6,904 nt of DNA from Acidobacteriaceae bacterium (GCA_003135495.1 PLBX01000338.1:1-6904); one strand, 5' to 3'. Positions 1 to 6,436 are shown, counted from the first letter of the stretch. The notes: generated from the letters alone by a model not told the origin. Made by a program: numbers and translations.

Positions 1-1175
1 TTCAGCAATACATGAAGCAGGCAGTCGAATACTCGCAAGACCGCCCCGTGCTCATCGACAAGTTTCTGGAAGATGCAATCGAAGTCGACGTCGATGCACT
101 CTCCGACGGCGAAGACGTGGTGATCGGCGGCATCATGCAGCACATCGAAGAAGCGGGCATTCACTCCGGCGACTCGTCTTGCGTGTTGCCCGCCGTCGAC
201 ATACCAGAGGCATTGCTCAAGCGCATGCGCGATTACACATTCAAGCTGGCCCGTGCTCTCAAAGTAATCGGTCTGATGAACGTGCAATTCGCCATCCCAC
301 GCCGCTCGCATGTCTCGAGTGGGAAGGCGGGTGCAAGTGTCGGGAAAGGTGTAAGTGTGGGGACGGGCGCCCCCGCCCGTCCAAGCGGAGCGGAGCTCCG
401 CAGCCAAACCGCCGATGGGAACGACATCGTCTACGTGCTCGAAGTAAACCCGCGCGCCTCCCGCACCGTGCCCTTCGTTTCAAAAGCAACAGGCGTTCCC
501 CTGGCCAAAATCGCCGCTCGCCTGATGACCGGCCGCAAACTGCGCGAATTCCTTCCCGAGAATATCGAACGCTCCACTGACCTCGATACCGGACGCTGCT
601 TCTTTGTGAAATCTCCAGTCTTTCCCTGGTCGAAATTTCCCGGAGTCGACACCGTGCTCGGACCAGAAATGCGCTCCACCGGAGAAGTCATGGGCATCGC
701 CGACAATTTCGGCGAAGCCTTTGCCAAAGCTCAAATCGCCGCGGGACAGCAACTCCCGATTAAAGGAACCGTCTTTGTCAGCGTCACCGATCACGACAAG
801 CCCGCTGTGGTCGAGGTCGCGCGCCGCTTCGTCGACATGGGATTCAAACTGGTCGCCACACATGGTACGGCTGATTACCTCGAAGAAGCCGGCTTGGTGG
901 TTGATCGTGTTTATAAAGTTAAAGAGGGCCGCCCCAACGCCGTCGACATGATCAAGGCCGAGCGTATCCAACTTATCGTGAATACGCCCCATGGCCCCGA
1001 CCCGTATTTCGACGAAAAAGCTATTCGCCGCGCAGCAGTAACCGCTCGTATTCCGACCATTACAACGCTCTCCGCTGCCCGCGCTGCCGCCGAAGGCATC
1101 GCCGCGCTCCAGCGCGGAGAAATTCGGGTGCAAGCTTTGCAGGCATTGCACGCCGAGAGACTGGCTGCCAAATAA
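1..1175 (+). CDS. carB: Carbamoyl-phosphate synthase large subunit, C-terminal part (5' truncated)
   Basis: Carbamoyl-phosphate synthase makes carbamoyl phosphate from bicarbonate, glutamine-derived ammonia and 2 ATP for pyrimidine and arginine synthesis in the cytoplasm. The frame is open from base 3, so the Met codon at 12 is internal and the gene starts outside the window. Residues are numbered from that Met. Residues 1-95 and 139-175 belong to the second (carbamate-phosphorylating) ATP-grasp domain: EVDVDAL (24-30), [19 protein letters not shown] (39-57) and [19 protein letters not shown] (143-161), whose Glu and Asn are the usual Mg-ATP ligands. [20 protein letters not shown] (209-228) leads into the MGS-like allosteric domain (about 253-387), with [14 protein letters not shown] and [11 protein letters not shown]. 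In E. coli CarB the strand ending NVQFAV is joined to YLIEVNPRA by a turn of a few residues. Here residues 97-138 form an extra, low-complexity segment that contains a hairpin repeat. The rest of the domain is well conserved, so the enzyme is probably functional. Confidence 0.97.
   Translation, partial: QQYMKQAVEYSQDRPVLIDKFLEDAIEVDVDALSDGEDVVIGGIMQHIEEAGIHSGDSSCVLPAVDIPEALLKRMRDYTFKLARALKVIGLMNVQFAIPRRSHVSSGKAGASVGKGVSVGTGAPARPSGAELRSQTADGNDIVYVLEVNPRASRTVPFVSKATGVPLAKIAARLMTGRKLREFLPENIERSTDLDTGRCFFVKSPVFPWSKFPGVDTVLGPEMRSTGEVMGIADNFGEAFAKAQIAAGQQLPIKGTVFVSVTDHDKPAVVEVARRFVDMGFKLVATHGTADYLEEAGLVVDRVYKVKEGRPNAVDMIKAERIQLIVNTPHGPDPYFDEKAIRRAAVTARIPTITTLSAARAAAEGIAALQRGEIRVQALQALHAERLAAK
331..366 (+). 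repeat. Two tandem imperfect 18-bp units inside the carB insert
   Basis: GTGCAAGTGTCGGGAAAG (331-348) is followed directly by GTGTAAGTGTGGGGACGG (349-366), matching at 14 of 18 positions. The unit is a multiple of three and encodes the related peptides GASVGK and GVSVGT, so expansion keeps the carB frame. The second unit overlaps the left arm of the hairpin at 361-382. It looks like local duplication during or after insertion of the repeat element. Confidence 0.6.
361..382 (+). repeat. REP-like hairpin, copy A (inside carB)
   Basis: A 9-bp perfect stem, GGACGGGCG (361-369) with CGCCCGTCC (374-382), encloses a CCCC loop. The core GACGGGCG-N4-CGCCCGTC is the same as in the copies at 2810-2829 and 6443-6462. 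This copy lacks the GGAG that precedes the other two stems. It is read as GTGAPARP in the carB frame, beginning G|ACG|GGC. It is followed at 390-401 by a separate 12-bp palindrome. Confidence 0.8.
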
Positions 1176-1200
1176 TCTAGAATCAATAATCTAATAATCT
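1171..1200 (+). repeat. Three copies of AATAATCT at the carB stop
   Basis: AATAATCT occurs at 1171-1178 (spanning the carB TAA stop), 1185-1192 and 1193-1200, the last two abutting. It makes an AT-rich patch between carB and the next gene in an otherwise GC-rich window. It may be slippage-derived or a protein binding site. No function can be assigned. Confidence 0.5.
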
Positions 1201-1222
1201 ATATCCTGGAAACCTTGAATCT

Positions 1223-1690
1223 ATGAGCAGAGCTCTCGTGATCGGCACCGTTCTCGGTCTTCCCATTCTTATTGCTGCTTTCGTTCTAGGTCCGGCCGCG
1301 TTCGATCTCATATTCCGTCGCCAGGCTCCGGAGCGATTCTTGGTTCCTTCCGGCTACAAAGGTTGGGCGCGCGTCGATTTTCGCCAGAAAGACGCTGCTC
1401 CCTTGGCAATCGAAAACGGACGCACTTTACTGAAACTCGATGACCACGCAAGCCTGCGAACATCTTCCAATCCGCCGTCGCTACATGGTAAAGATGAATT
1501 CTTCTATTACACGGGAGGCCGCCGCACGCCGCTCTCCAACGCGGGCGTTTGCAAAGGCGGCATGGTCTGGCAGATCGAGACCATGGTCGACGAACGAAAC
1601 TCTACACCTTTCGTCCGCTTTTTCATTGGAACTGAAGCTGAGTACCGTCACGCAGTTGATCCAAACAACAACATGCCCGGATGCGAATAA
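1223..1690 (+). CDS. Membrane-anchored protein of unknown function (155 aa)
   Basis: I do not recognise a named family with confidence. Residues 4-27 form a hydrophobic segment (LVIGTVLGLPILIAAFVLGP region), followed by FRR, which suggests an N-terminal membrane anchor with the rest of the protein outside the cytoplasm. The soluble part begins with FLVPSGYKGWARVDF (39-53), continues through LLKLDDHASLRTSSNPP and KDEFFYY, and ends near RFFIGTEAEYRH. A short beta-rich domain entered by a 'FLVPSGYxGW' motif resembles conserved hypothetical exported proteins I associate with Acidobacteria and Bacteroidetes, but that is memory and not a search. Two cysteines (109 and 154) could pair if exported. 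It begins 47 bases after the carB stop with no strong Shine-Dalgarno, only TGGAAA about 10 bases upstream. Confidence 0.75.
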   Translation: MSRALVIGTVLGLPILIAAFVLGPAAFDLIFRRQAPERFLVPSGYKGWARVDFRQKDAAPLAIENGRTLLKLDDHASLRTSSNPPSLHGKDEFFYYTGGRRTPLSNAGVCKGGMVWQIETMVDERNSTPFVRFFIGTEAEYRHAVDPNNNMPGCE

Positions 1691-1776
1691 ATGAAAGGTA
1701 ACTGCTCTACTCTGGCGCGCTGGATTCGTAAGTTCGCGAGCTGCTACGATTTGTAGGGTCCCGCCCGGAGGGGAGA

Positions 1777-2022
1777 ATGGCCGGCATCGTTGCGTTTCAT
1801 GTCGTGATGTTGCTTCTCGTCGCGGGAGTCGCAACCCGAGTGCTGCCGACGCAACGCGTCAGCACTGTTCTCGGCTATTTGCATAAAAGTATCGGAATTA
1901 CGACTCCTTCGCTGGAGCAGGTGCGTCCGGTCGCTTTCATATGGATTGGATCACTAATTTTCATGGTTGACGGATGTATTTTTGCGTTAGTGTTGATTGC
2001 GTCGCTGACAAACTCTCGATGA
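1777..2022 (+). CDS. Small two-helix membrane protein (81 aa)
   Basis: This small predicted protein has two hydrophobic segments, residues about 3-20 (IVAFHVVMLLLVAGVATR) and about 52-75 (PVAFIWIGSLIFMVDGC and onward). A polar link of about 30 residues containing RVLPTQRVSTVLGYLHK lies between them. The start is supported by a strong Shine-Dalgarno, GGAGGGG at 1767-1773, about 5 bases from the ATG. The same stretch can form a weak TCCC/GGGA hairpin that would partly cover the site. It lies 86 bases after the preceding membrane-anchored gene on the same strand, so the two may be cotranscribed. No family is recognised. The case rests on the ribosome site and the hydrophobic pattern. Confidence 0.6.
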   Translation: MAGIVAFHVVMLLLVAGVATRVLPTQRVSTVLGYLHKSIGITTPSLEQVRPVAFIWIGSLIFMVDGCIFALVLIASLTNSR

Positions 2023-2121
2023 CAAATTTGCCGGCGGCAGTTCATAATCGAGGCGCAAGGTTATTCGTAACTGCCTGGCGACTAAATGAATAAACTTTAA
2101 TCAATTGCAAACGGGGGCTTG

Positions 2122-3249
2122 ATGCTTTTATCCGGAATTTTTCCACCGATCACCACGCCGTTCTATCCTGAAGGCGAAGTCTATTACAAGAAGATCGAAT
2201 CAAATGTAGAGCGCTATTCGCGCACTCCGGTAGCGGGCATCGTAGTGCAGGGCTCGACTGGCGAAGCCATTTTCCTTTCCGATCAGGAACGCCGCGATGT
2301 GCTGAAAGTCGCGCTTGCCGCCGCCGCACCCAACAAAGTGATGGTCGCAGGCACCGGAAGCGAATCGGCCCACGAGACGCTTCATCTCACCGAATACGCC
2401 GCTGAACTCGGATACGACGCTGCCATGGTGCGCACTCCGCACTATTACAAGAAGCAGATGCTCCCAGCGAACCTGCTCGCGTTCTATCGCACCGTCGCCG
2501 ACCGCTCCGCGCTGCCAATCATCATCTATAACTTCCCGCAAGCAACCGCTTACGACATTCCCGCCGAGGTGGTGATCGAACTCGCCGCCCATCCCAACAT
2601 TGTGGCCATCAAAGAATCGAGTGGAAATCTGGATAAGGTGAAAACAATGGTCGAAGGCACGCGCCACATTAAGCGCCAGGCCACCGTGACCGAAACCTTC
2701 GAAGCGGTAACCCCGCGCATGCTCAGTGCCGCCGCTGCCGAGAGTGAAAAGCAAAGCAGGGAACTCGTGAGCGTAGCCTCGCTAACCGCCACCTCCGAAT
2801 CAGTGGAGCGACGGGCGTCCCCGCCCGTCCCCGATACCGCAGAAAGGGCTGCGAAACCCTCATCGTCCGCCGTAACCGTAGTTGGAAAATTAAAAACGCG
2901 CCAGAAAGAAGTTGGCTTCCAGGTGATGGTAGGCGCCGCTCACCAGCTAGAATCGTCTCTCGGGATGGGCGCGGTCGGAGCCATTCTCGCCTTCGCCAGT
3001 CCCGCGCCCATGGCCTGCTACGAAATTTACGCCGCCATCAAAGACGGAGACATCGCTCTGGCCCGCGAAAAGCAAGAACGCGTGAAACTAGCTACCCAGC
3101 GCGTAGTAGGCGAGTTCGGAGTCCCCGGCGTGAAGTACGCCATGGATCTCAACGGCTATTTCGGAGGGGCATCGCGCCTGCCATTCCTGCCGCTCAACGC
3201 TGATCAAAAAGCCGAGATTGAAAAGTTGATGGCGGGTATACGTAGTTAG
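2122..3249 (+). CDS. DapA/NAL-superfamily aldolase, HOGA1-like, with a large in-frame insert
   Basis: This is a class I (Schiff-base) TIM-barrel lyase. Numbered from the ATG at 2122 (375 aa): GIFPPITTPF (5-14), the carboxylate-binding VVQGSTGE (41-48), catalytic Tyr136 in IIIYNFP, and Schiff-base Lys164 in VAIKESSGN. The C-terminal helices contain FGVPGVKYAMDLNGYFGG (332-349). These match human 4-hydroxy-2-oxoglutarate aldolase (GIYPPVTTPF, VVQGSNGE, FGIPGLKKIMD, GYYGG) better than E. coli DapA, so pyruvate-forming cleavage of a 4-hydroxy-2-oxo acid is more likely than dihydrodipicolinate synthesis. Substrate remains inferred. Family members are usually about 290-330 aa; the excess is an Ala/Ser-rich segment at about residues 182-263, between the helix after Lys164 and the strand GFQVMVGAA, with a hairpin repeat in it. 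ATG 2122 is preferred over TTG 2119 because GGGGG at 2113-2117 is better spaced from it. Confidence 0.9.
   Translation: MLLSGIFPPITTPFYPEGEVYYKKIESNVERYSRTPVAGIVVQGSTGEAIFLSDQERRDVLKVALAAAAPNKVMVAGTGSESAHETLHLTEYAAELGYDAAMVRTPHYYKKQMLPANLLAFYRTVADRSALPIIIYNFPQATAYDIPAEVVIELAAHPNIVAIKESSGNLDKVKTMVEGTRHIKRQATVTETFEAVTPRMLSAAAAESEKQSRELVSVASLTATSESVERRASPPVPDTAERAAKPSSSAVTVVGKLKTRQKEVGFQVMVGAAHQLESSLGMGAVGAILAFASPAPMACYEIYAAIKDGDIALAREKQERVKLATQRVVGEFGVPGVKYAMDLNGYFGGASRLPFLPLNADQKAEIEKLMAGIRS
2665..2910 (+). other. In-frame extra segment in the aldolase gene (about 80 codons)
   Basis: This stretch encodes about residues 182-263 of the aldolase. In HOGA1-type enzymes the helix ending near 'TR' is followed almost at once by the strand 'FQVLAGS'. 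Here that junction is separated by RHIKRQATVTETFEAVTPRM, an Ala/Glu/Ser-rich run, the repeat-encoded RRASPPVP (230-237), a Ser/Val stretch and KLKTRQKEVGFQV. By homology the insert lies in an alpha-to-beta loop on the face of the barrel opposite the active site, so catalysis could survive. A minor AGGG/CCCT inverted repeat (2845-2848 with 2857-2860) follows the main hairpin. Boundaries are approximate. Confidence 0.7.
2804..2832 (+). repeat. REP-like hairpin, copy B (inside the aldolase gene)
   Basis: GGAG (2805-2808) stands one base before an 8-bp stem, GACGGGCG (2810-2817) with CGCCCGTC (2822-2829), around a TCCC loop. The 29 bases match the intergenic copy at 6437-6465 at 28 positions, and the single difference is in the loop. 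A GGAG or GTAG tetranucleotide at the foot of a short palindrome is the classic layout of bacterial REP sequences. In the aldolase frame the stem reads GA|CGG|GCG, one base off from the carB copy, and encodes RRASPPVP. Confidence 0.85.
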
Positions 3250-3304
3250 ATACCATGGGTTACATTGCCCGGCTGGCGGTAACTATGTTACAACTCGCAC
3301 TCAA

Positions 3305-4132
3305 ATGAAAAAGAGTGTGTCCGTACTCGTGGTTATCCTGGCGTTTGTCGTTGGTCTTTGGGCAAAGGACTCAGCGATAGTTTTGCAGTGGCCGCAAGAC
3401 AAGCCCGCGATCAAACTCGCTTTTGGAAAATTTCAGCAGGTCGGCTCACTCGCCGGCCAGAGCACGTACGTATGCGATGTCGTAGTCGAAAACCTGACTG
3501 ACAAGCTAGTGCCGCGCGCGTCCTTTACTGTCTACGGCAACGATAGAAATAACGTTCGAATTGGCGACGGACTTTTGCTTGTGTCGGATCTCGGCCCCCA
3601 ACAGCGGGTCAAGGCGCGATTGCAGTTCACGTCCGTTGGCGTACCGGCCAGTCTCACACTCTCAGCCAAGAAAGATATGCTAGCCGCTCCCGGCGCCAAG
3701 ACAATTCCGCTGAGGGTGCTGTCGGTTCCACCAGGCGCACAGCTTAAAGTCGATGGACAAGATGTCGGTTCCACTCCCGTGATGGTTAAACTCACAGTTG
3801 GCAGCCATAACCTTGAACTTACAAAAGAAGGTTATGCGCAGGGAAGCACTCCTCTAGAAGTCACCCCTGACGAACTTCCTGGCGGCAGCATCACCGTGGA
3901 GCTTGGCGGTCTGTCGCGGGATACCATCGAGTTACGAGACGGCGTAGTTCTTCTGGGCGATGTCCTTTCAATGTCGCTCACTTCGGTTGTGATTAGAGTC
4001 GATGGTAAAGAGCAAACCTTAGATCGCAATCAGGTAAAAAAGATGATGCTGGTGGAGCGCCAGGTCACTCTGCAACCCGCCATCACCCAACCAGCCCCCT
4101 CCGTCCAGTCCCAGCCCAATCACTGGCGCTAG
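3305..4132 (+). CDS. Exported PEGA-domain protein (275 aa)
   Basis: Residues 1-20 look like a signal peptide: KK at positions 2-3, a hydrophobic core VLVVILAFVVGL and a likely cleavage after LWA (18-20). A beta-rich region (about 25-121, with CDVVVENLTDKLVPRASFTV) follows; it is reminiscent of FxLyD-type extracellular domains, but this is uncertain. Residues about 135-201 form a PEGA domain: LRVLSVPPGAQLKVDGQDVG, STPVMVKLTVGSHNLELTKE, GYAQGS. PEGA domains are extracytoplasmic beta-sandwiches found in surface and peptidoglycan-associated proteins. Residues about 206-249 (DTIELRDGVVLLGDVLSM to QTLDRNQVKKMMLVE) resemble a small barrel-like module often seen in acidobacterial exported proteins. 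The Gln/Pro-rich tail (257-275) may be disordered. No lipobox cysteine is visible, so it is probably periplasmic or secreted. There is no clear Shine-Dalgarno. It starts 55 bases after the aldolase and has no obvious functional tie to it. Confidence 0.88.
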   Translation: MKKSVSVLVVILAFVVGLWAKDSAIVLQWPQDKPAIKLAFGKFQQVGSLAGQSTYVCDVVVENLTDKLVPRASFTVYGNDRNNVRIGDGLLLVSDLGPQQRVKARLQFTSVGVPASLTLSAKKDMLAAPGAKTIPLRVLSVPPGAQLKVDGQDVGSTPVMVKLTVGSHNLELTKEGYAQGSTPLEVTPDELPGGSITVELGGLSRDTIELRDGVVLLGDVLSMSLTSVVIRVDGKEQTLDRNQVKKMMLVERQVTLQPAITQPAPSVQSQPNHWR

Positions 4133-4304
4133 AATTTCACTTGGCAGATTCCTTGGAGTTGCGCTCTCCCGGCTCTTGTGATGTGCGGCGCGTTTTTCTA
4201 CACTGGGAACGGGCATCTAAAGCATGTCGCACACCGCGGCAGGTAGCTCAGATTGCGGAAAGTAAGATCGCACACTACTGAGCGCGAAATCAAAGGAGCA
4301 ATTC
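4133..4304 (+). promoter_or_regulatory. Gap before the crotonase cluster, with a clear ribosome site
   Basis: This 172-base gap separates the PEGA gene from the crotonase and would have to hold any promoter for the CoA-thioester cluster. The only confident element is the Shine-Dalgarno AAGGAG at 4293-4298, six bases before the ATG at 4305. I see no convincing -35/-10 pair and no terminator hairpin followed by a T-run. A tRNA-like GGTAGCTCAG near 4241 is a chance match. Confidence 0.5.
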
Positions 4305-5126
4305 ATGGCGACCACCACGCAGCCGGCCACCCACGAAGCCACCAAACAACTCATCAACTACCGCACCGACGCCGGAGTGGCCGTGATCGAGATGAACGAT
4401 CCTCCCGCAAATACTTACACCTATGAAATGAACCGGCAGCTTGACGAGTGCATCCTCAAAGCGCGCATGGATAACGATGTGCACGTGATCGTGCTGACCG
4501 GCGTCGGCGACAAATTTTTCTCCGCCGGCGCGAATATCAAGATGCTCGCCTCGGTCGATCCCACGTTTAAGTATTACTTCTGCTTGCACGCCAACGAAAT
4601 GCTGCTGCGTCTCGAACACACGCCGAAGCTGGTTATCGCCGCCATCAACGGCCACTGCGTCGGTGGAGGCCTCGAAATCGCCATGGCCGCCGACCTGCGC
4701 ATCGCCCGCAAAGATGCCGGCAAGATCGGCCTGCCTGAAGTCAACCTTGGTGTCCTTCCCGGCACCGGAGGAACGCAGCGCCTCTCGCGCCTGGTAGGAA
4801 AAAGTAAAGCCATTGAACTGATGATCACTGGCAACACGTTCTCTTTCGAAGAAGCGCAGGAGTACGGCATCGTGAACGACATTTTTGAGCGTGACGGCTT
4901 CATGGAAAACATCATGGAGTACGCGCGCCAGTTCACGCCTCCAAACAAAGCAGCCAAAGCCGTAGGCCGCATCAAGCGCGCGGTACAGACGGGGTGGGAA
5001 ATCCCGATGGAGTCGGCATTGGCCGTTGAACGCGAGAATCAGCAGATTCTTTTCCAAAGCGACGATGCCAAAGAAGGCTTGGCCGCATACGTAGACAAGC
5101 GCCCGGCTGTATTTACGGCGAAGTAA
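4305..5126 (+). CDS. Enoyl-CoA hydratase/isomerase (crotonase) family protein (273 aa)
   Basis: Crotonases bind CoA thioesters and stabilise the thioester enolate with an oxyanion hole; most hydrate 2-enoyl-CoA. The length is normal for the family. The two oxyanion-hole segments are FFSAGANIKML (71-81) and NGHCVGGGLEIAMAADLRIA (115-134). Glu124 (GGGLE) and Glu145 (GLPEVNLG) occupy the positions of the two catalytic glutamates of rat mitochondrial hydratase, with one extra residue between them. LPGTGGTQRLSRLVG (151-165) is also typical. Both acids being present favours a genuine hydratase over an isomerase or a decarboxylase. The N-terminal 15 residues are polar and probably flexible. A good AAGGAG site precedes the start. 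It lies 113 bases upstream of the BoxB-like oxygenase, the gap being filled by a long inverted repeat, so the two are likely in one metabolic cluster acting on CoA esters. The exact substrate cannot be read from sequence. Confidence 0.93.
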   Translation: MATTTQPATHEATKQLINYRTDAGVAVIEMNDPPANTYTYEMNRQLDECILKARMDNDVHVIVLTGVGDKFFSAGANIKMLASVDPTFKYYFCLHANEMLLRLEHTPKLVIAAINGHCVGGGLEIAMAADLRIARKDAGKIGLPEVNLGVLPGTGGTQRLSRLVGKSKAIELMITGNTFSFEEAQEYGIVNDIFERDGFMENIMEYARQFTPPNKAAKAVGRIKRAVQTGWEIPMESALAVERENQQILFQSDDAKEGLAAYVDKRPAVFTAK

Positions 5127-5139
5127 AGGCAAAAGCTTG

Positions 5140-5224
5140 ACCACAGAGGACACAGGGGTTTCACAGAGGATCACATCGAATGCCCTGTGGCTTTTCCCCG
5201 TGACCTCTGTGCTCCCTGTGGTAA
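5140..5224 (+). repeat. Long imperfect inverted repeat, ACCACAGAGG type
   Basis: ACCACAGAGGACACAG (5140-5155) is an imperfect inverted match (13 of 16) to CTGTGCTCCCTGTGGT (5207-5222). Nested pairs add CACAGAGG (5162-5169) with CCTCTGTG (5204-5211), and CACAGGG (5151-5157) with CCCTGTG (5183-5189), as alternative foldings. The element fills most of the gap between the crotonase and the BoxB-like gene. Its last 16 bases, GTGCTCCCTGTGGTAA (5209-5224), recur at 6529-6544. I have seen ACCACAGAGG-type intergenic repeats in acidobacterial genomes, so a dispersed family is likely. It could act as a transcript-stabilising or attenuating structure. There is no T-run. Confidence 0.75.
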
Positions 5225-5239
5225 AGATTTGAGGTTTTT

Positions 5240-6415
5240 ATGCCAGGCAAAGTCGCAAAAATCGGAAGCTTCAGCGAGTGGGTCGGAATATTCAATGAAT
5301 GGCGCAAAGAAGTCGGCGTCAATAAAGATGACGTCGAGGCCTTCCACTTCGATACTCTCTACGGAGCGATTGAAAGTGAAGAAATTCAGTTCGGCGCCTA
5401 CAAGGGCCGCAACAAGTGGCAGAACCTGCGCCAGGTGCCCACGCAACAGATGCGAGACGCCCTGATGAACATGATCATTTACCAGGGCGACACCGAATTT
5501 GCGAGCGTGGAGCAGCAGCGCAATCTGTTTGAAACCGCGCCCACCGAATGGGATCGCCGTGCCCTCACTCGCGTCATGATCGAAGAGATGCGCCACGGTT
5601 GGCAGATGTGCGCGCTGCTCATCGATTTCTTTGGATCATCCGGCAAAGTAGAAGCGCAAAAAATGCTGGAGCGCCGCGCCTTCGAAAACGGCCGCCTACT
5701 CGGCACTTTCAATGTCGATGTCGATAACTGGCTCGACTTTTTCACTTACACAGATTTCGTCGATCGCGACGGCAAATTCCAGTTGCAGATGCTGAAGTAT
5801 TCATCGTTCGCGCCCCTGGGCCGCTCCACATCGTACATGCTGCGCGAAGAAGCCTTCCACATGGGAACTGGCCACGACGGCCTCCGCCGCGTGGTTGAAG
5901 CTGGAGTGATTCCGCGATGGCTCCTGCAAAAGTATTTAAATAAGTGGATCTCCAGTTCCTTCGATCTTTTCGGCACCGATCACTCATCGTCCGCGCATTG
6001 GGCCTATGTCTGGGGAATCAAGGGCCGTTACGATGAACTACAGAACGGCAAAGCCGCCGATCTCGATGACCTCAACGACTACAGCAGGCACCTCTATCGT
6101 CAGGAAGTTTCTGGACTAGTCGAACGCCTGAACACCTTTCTGAAGCCGGGCGAGAAAAGGTTTTATACGCCTGACATTCACTTCAACCGCAGCATCGGAC
6201 GATGGTCAGGCCAGAAGTATCATTGCGAAACTGGCGAATCGCTCGATGACCGCGCCTACGAGCAGCATTGTGAAGAGAATTTGCCCAGCGCAAAAGATAA
6301 AGCGCTGCTGCTCGACATCATTCGCAATGAAAAGAAGTGGATCAAAGAGAAAGCCGGTGCCCGCGATCCGCTCTCCACAATCGGCGAGCCGCGCAAGTCG
6401 GCCATCAATATTTAG
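5240..6415 (+). CDS. boxB: BoxB/PaaA-type diiron oxygenase (benzoyl-CoA 2,3-epoxidase-like, 391 aa)
   Basis: BoxB is the diiron oxygenase that epoxidises benzoyl-CoA in the aerobic box pathway, taking electrons from the reductase BoxA. The match to remembered Azoarcus BoxB is strong: IQFGAYKGRNKW (49-60), QGDTEFASVEQQR (82-94), EEMRHGW (115-121), LERRAFENGRLLGTFN (143-158), FVDRDGKFQL (173-182), LREEAFHMG (201-209), LLQKYLN (228-234) and GIKGRYDE (259-266). Likely iron ligands are Glu86, Glu116, His119, an acidic residue in the VDRDG segment (Asp175 or 177), Glu204 and His207, the four-helix ferritin-like pattern. It is shorter than classical BoxB (about 470 aa from memory), mostly by a shorter N-terminus and fewer residues in the C-terminal half. 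The ATG has GAGG at 5231-5234. It is flanked by crotonases, consistent with CoA-ester degradation. A related substrate other than benzoyl-CoA is possible, so the symbol is tentative. Confidence 0.85.
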   Translation: MPGKVAKIGSFSEWVGIFNEWRKEVGVNKDDVEAFHFDTLYGAIESEEIQFGAYKGRNKWQNLRQVPTQQMRDALMNMIIYQGDTEFASVEQQRNLFETAPTEWDRRALTRVMIEEMRHGWQMCALLIDFFGSSGKVEAQKMLERRAFENGRLLGTFNVDVDNWLDFFTYTDFVDRDGKFQLQMLKYSSFAPLGRSTSYMLREEAFHMGTGHDGLRRVVEAGVIPRWLLQKYLNKWISSSFDLFGTDHSSSAHWAYVWGIKGRYDELQNGKAADLDDLNDYSRHLYRQEVSGLVERLNTFLKPGEKRFYTPDIHFNRSIGRWSGQKYHCETGESLDDRAYEQHCEENLPSAKDKALLLDIIRNEKKWIKEKAGARDPLSTIGEPRKSAINI

Positions 6416-6436
6416 TTATTGATCTGTAATGGAGAA

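Larger units (their letters stand above)
300..425 (+). other. In-frame extra segment in carB (about 42 codons)
   Basis: This stretch encodes residues 97-138 of the CarB fragment. It is rich in Gly, Ser, Ala, Arg and Pro and has no counterpart in E. coli CarB as I recall it, where a short turn joins two beta strands of the ATP-grasp domain. It holds an 18-bp tandem duplication (331-366), a perfect-stem hairpin (361-382) and a 12-bp perfect palindrome GCGGAGCTCCGC (390-401). The surrounding protein resumes in frame on both sides. The precise boundaries are approximate because they rest on remembered family sequences rather than an alignment. Confidence 0.75.

Noticed and set aside
480..1151. 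Minus-strand open frame of 223 codons opposite carB
   Set aside because: It is fully antisense to conserved CarB motifs and is a codon-bias shadow.
1481..1834. Minus-strand open frame of 117 codons across the two small membrane genes
   Set aside because: It has no ribosome site or domain, and it overlaps two better-supported + strand frames.
2023..2121. Sigma-70 promoter upstream of the aldolase
   Set aside because: AT-rich hexamers such as TTTAAT are present, but no -35/-10 pair with acceptable spacing stands out.
2119..2121. TTG as the aldolase start codon
   Set aside because: It would leave only one base between the GGGGG motif and the start. The adjacent ATG at 2122 is better placed and matches the family N-terminus.
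4236..4262. tRNA-like GGTAGCTCAG
   Set aside because: It resembles a D-arm, but there is no acceptor pairing, no anticodon arm and no GTTCRAATC T-loop downstream.
4290..5174. Long open frame on the minus strand opposite the crotonase (294 codons)
   Set aside because: It is a mirror of a high-GC, well-supported + strand gene. The translation has no recognisable motifs and starts inside the inverted repeat.
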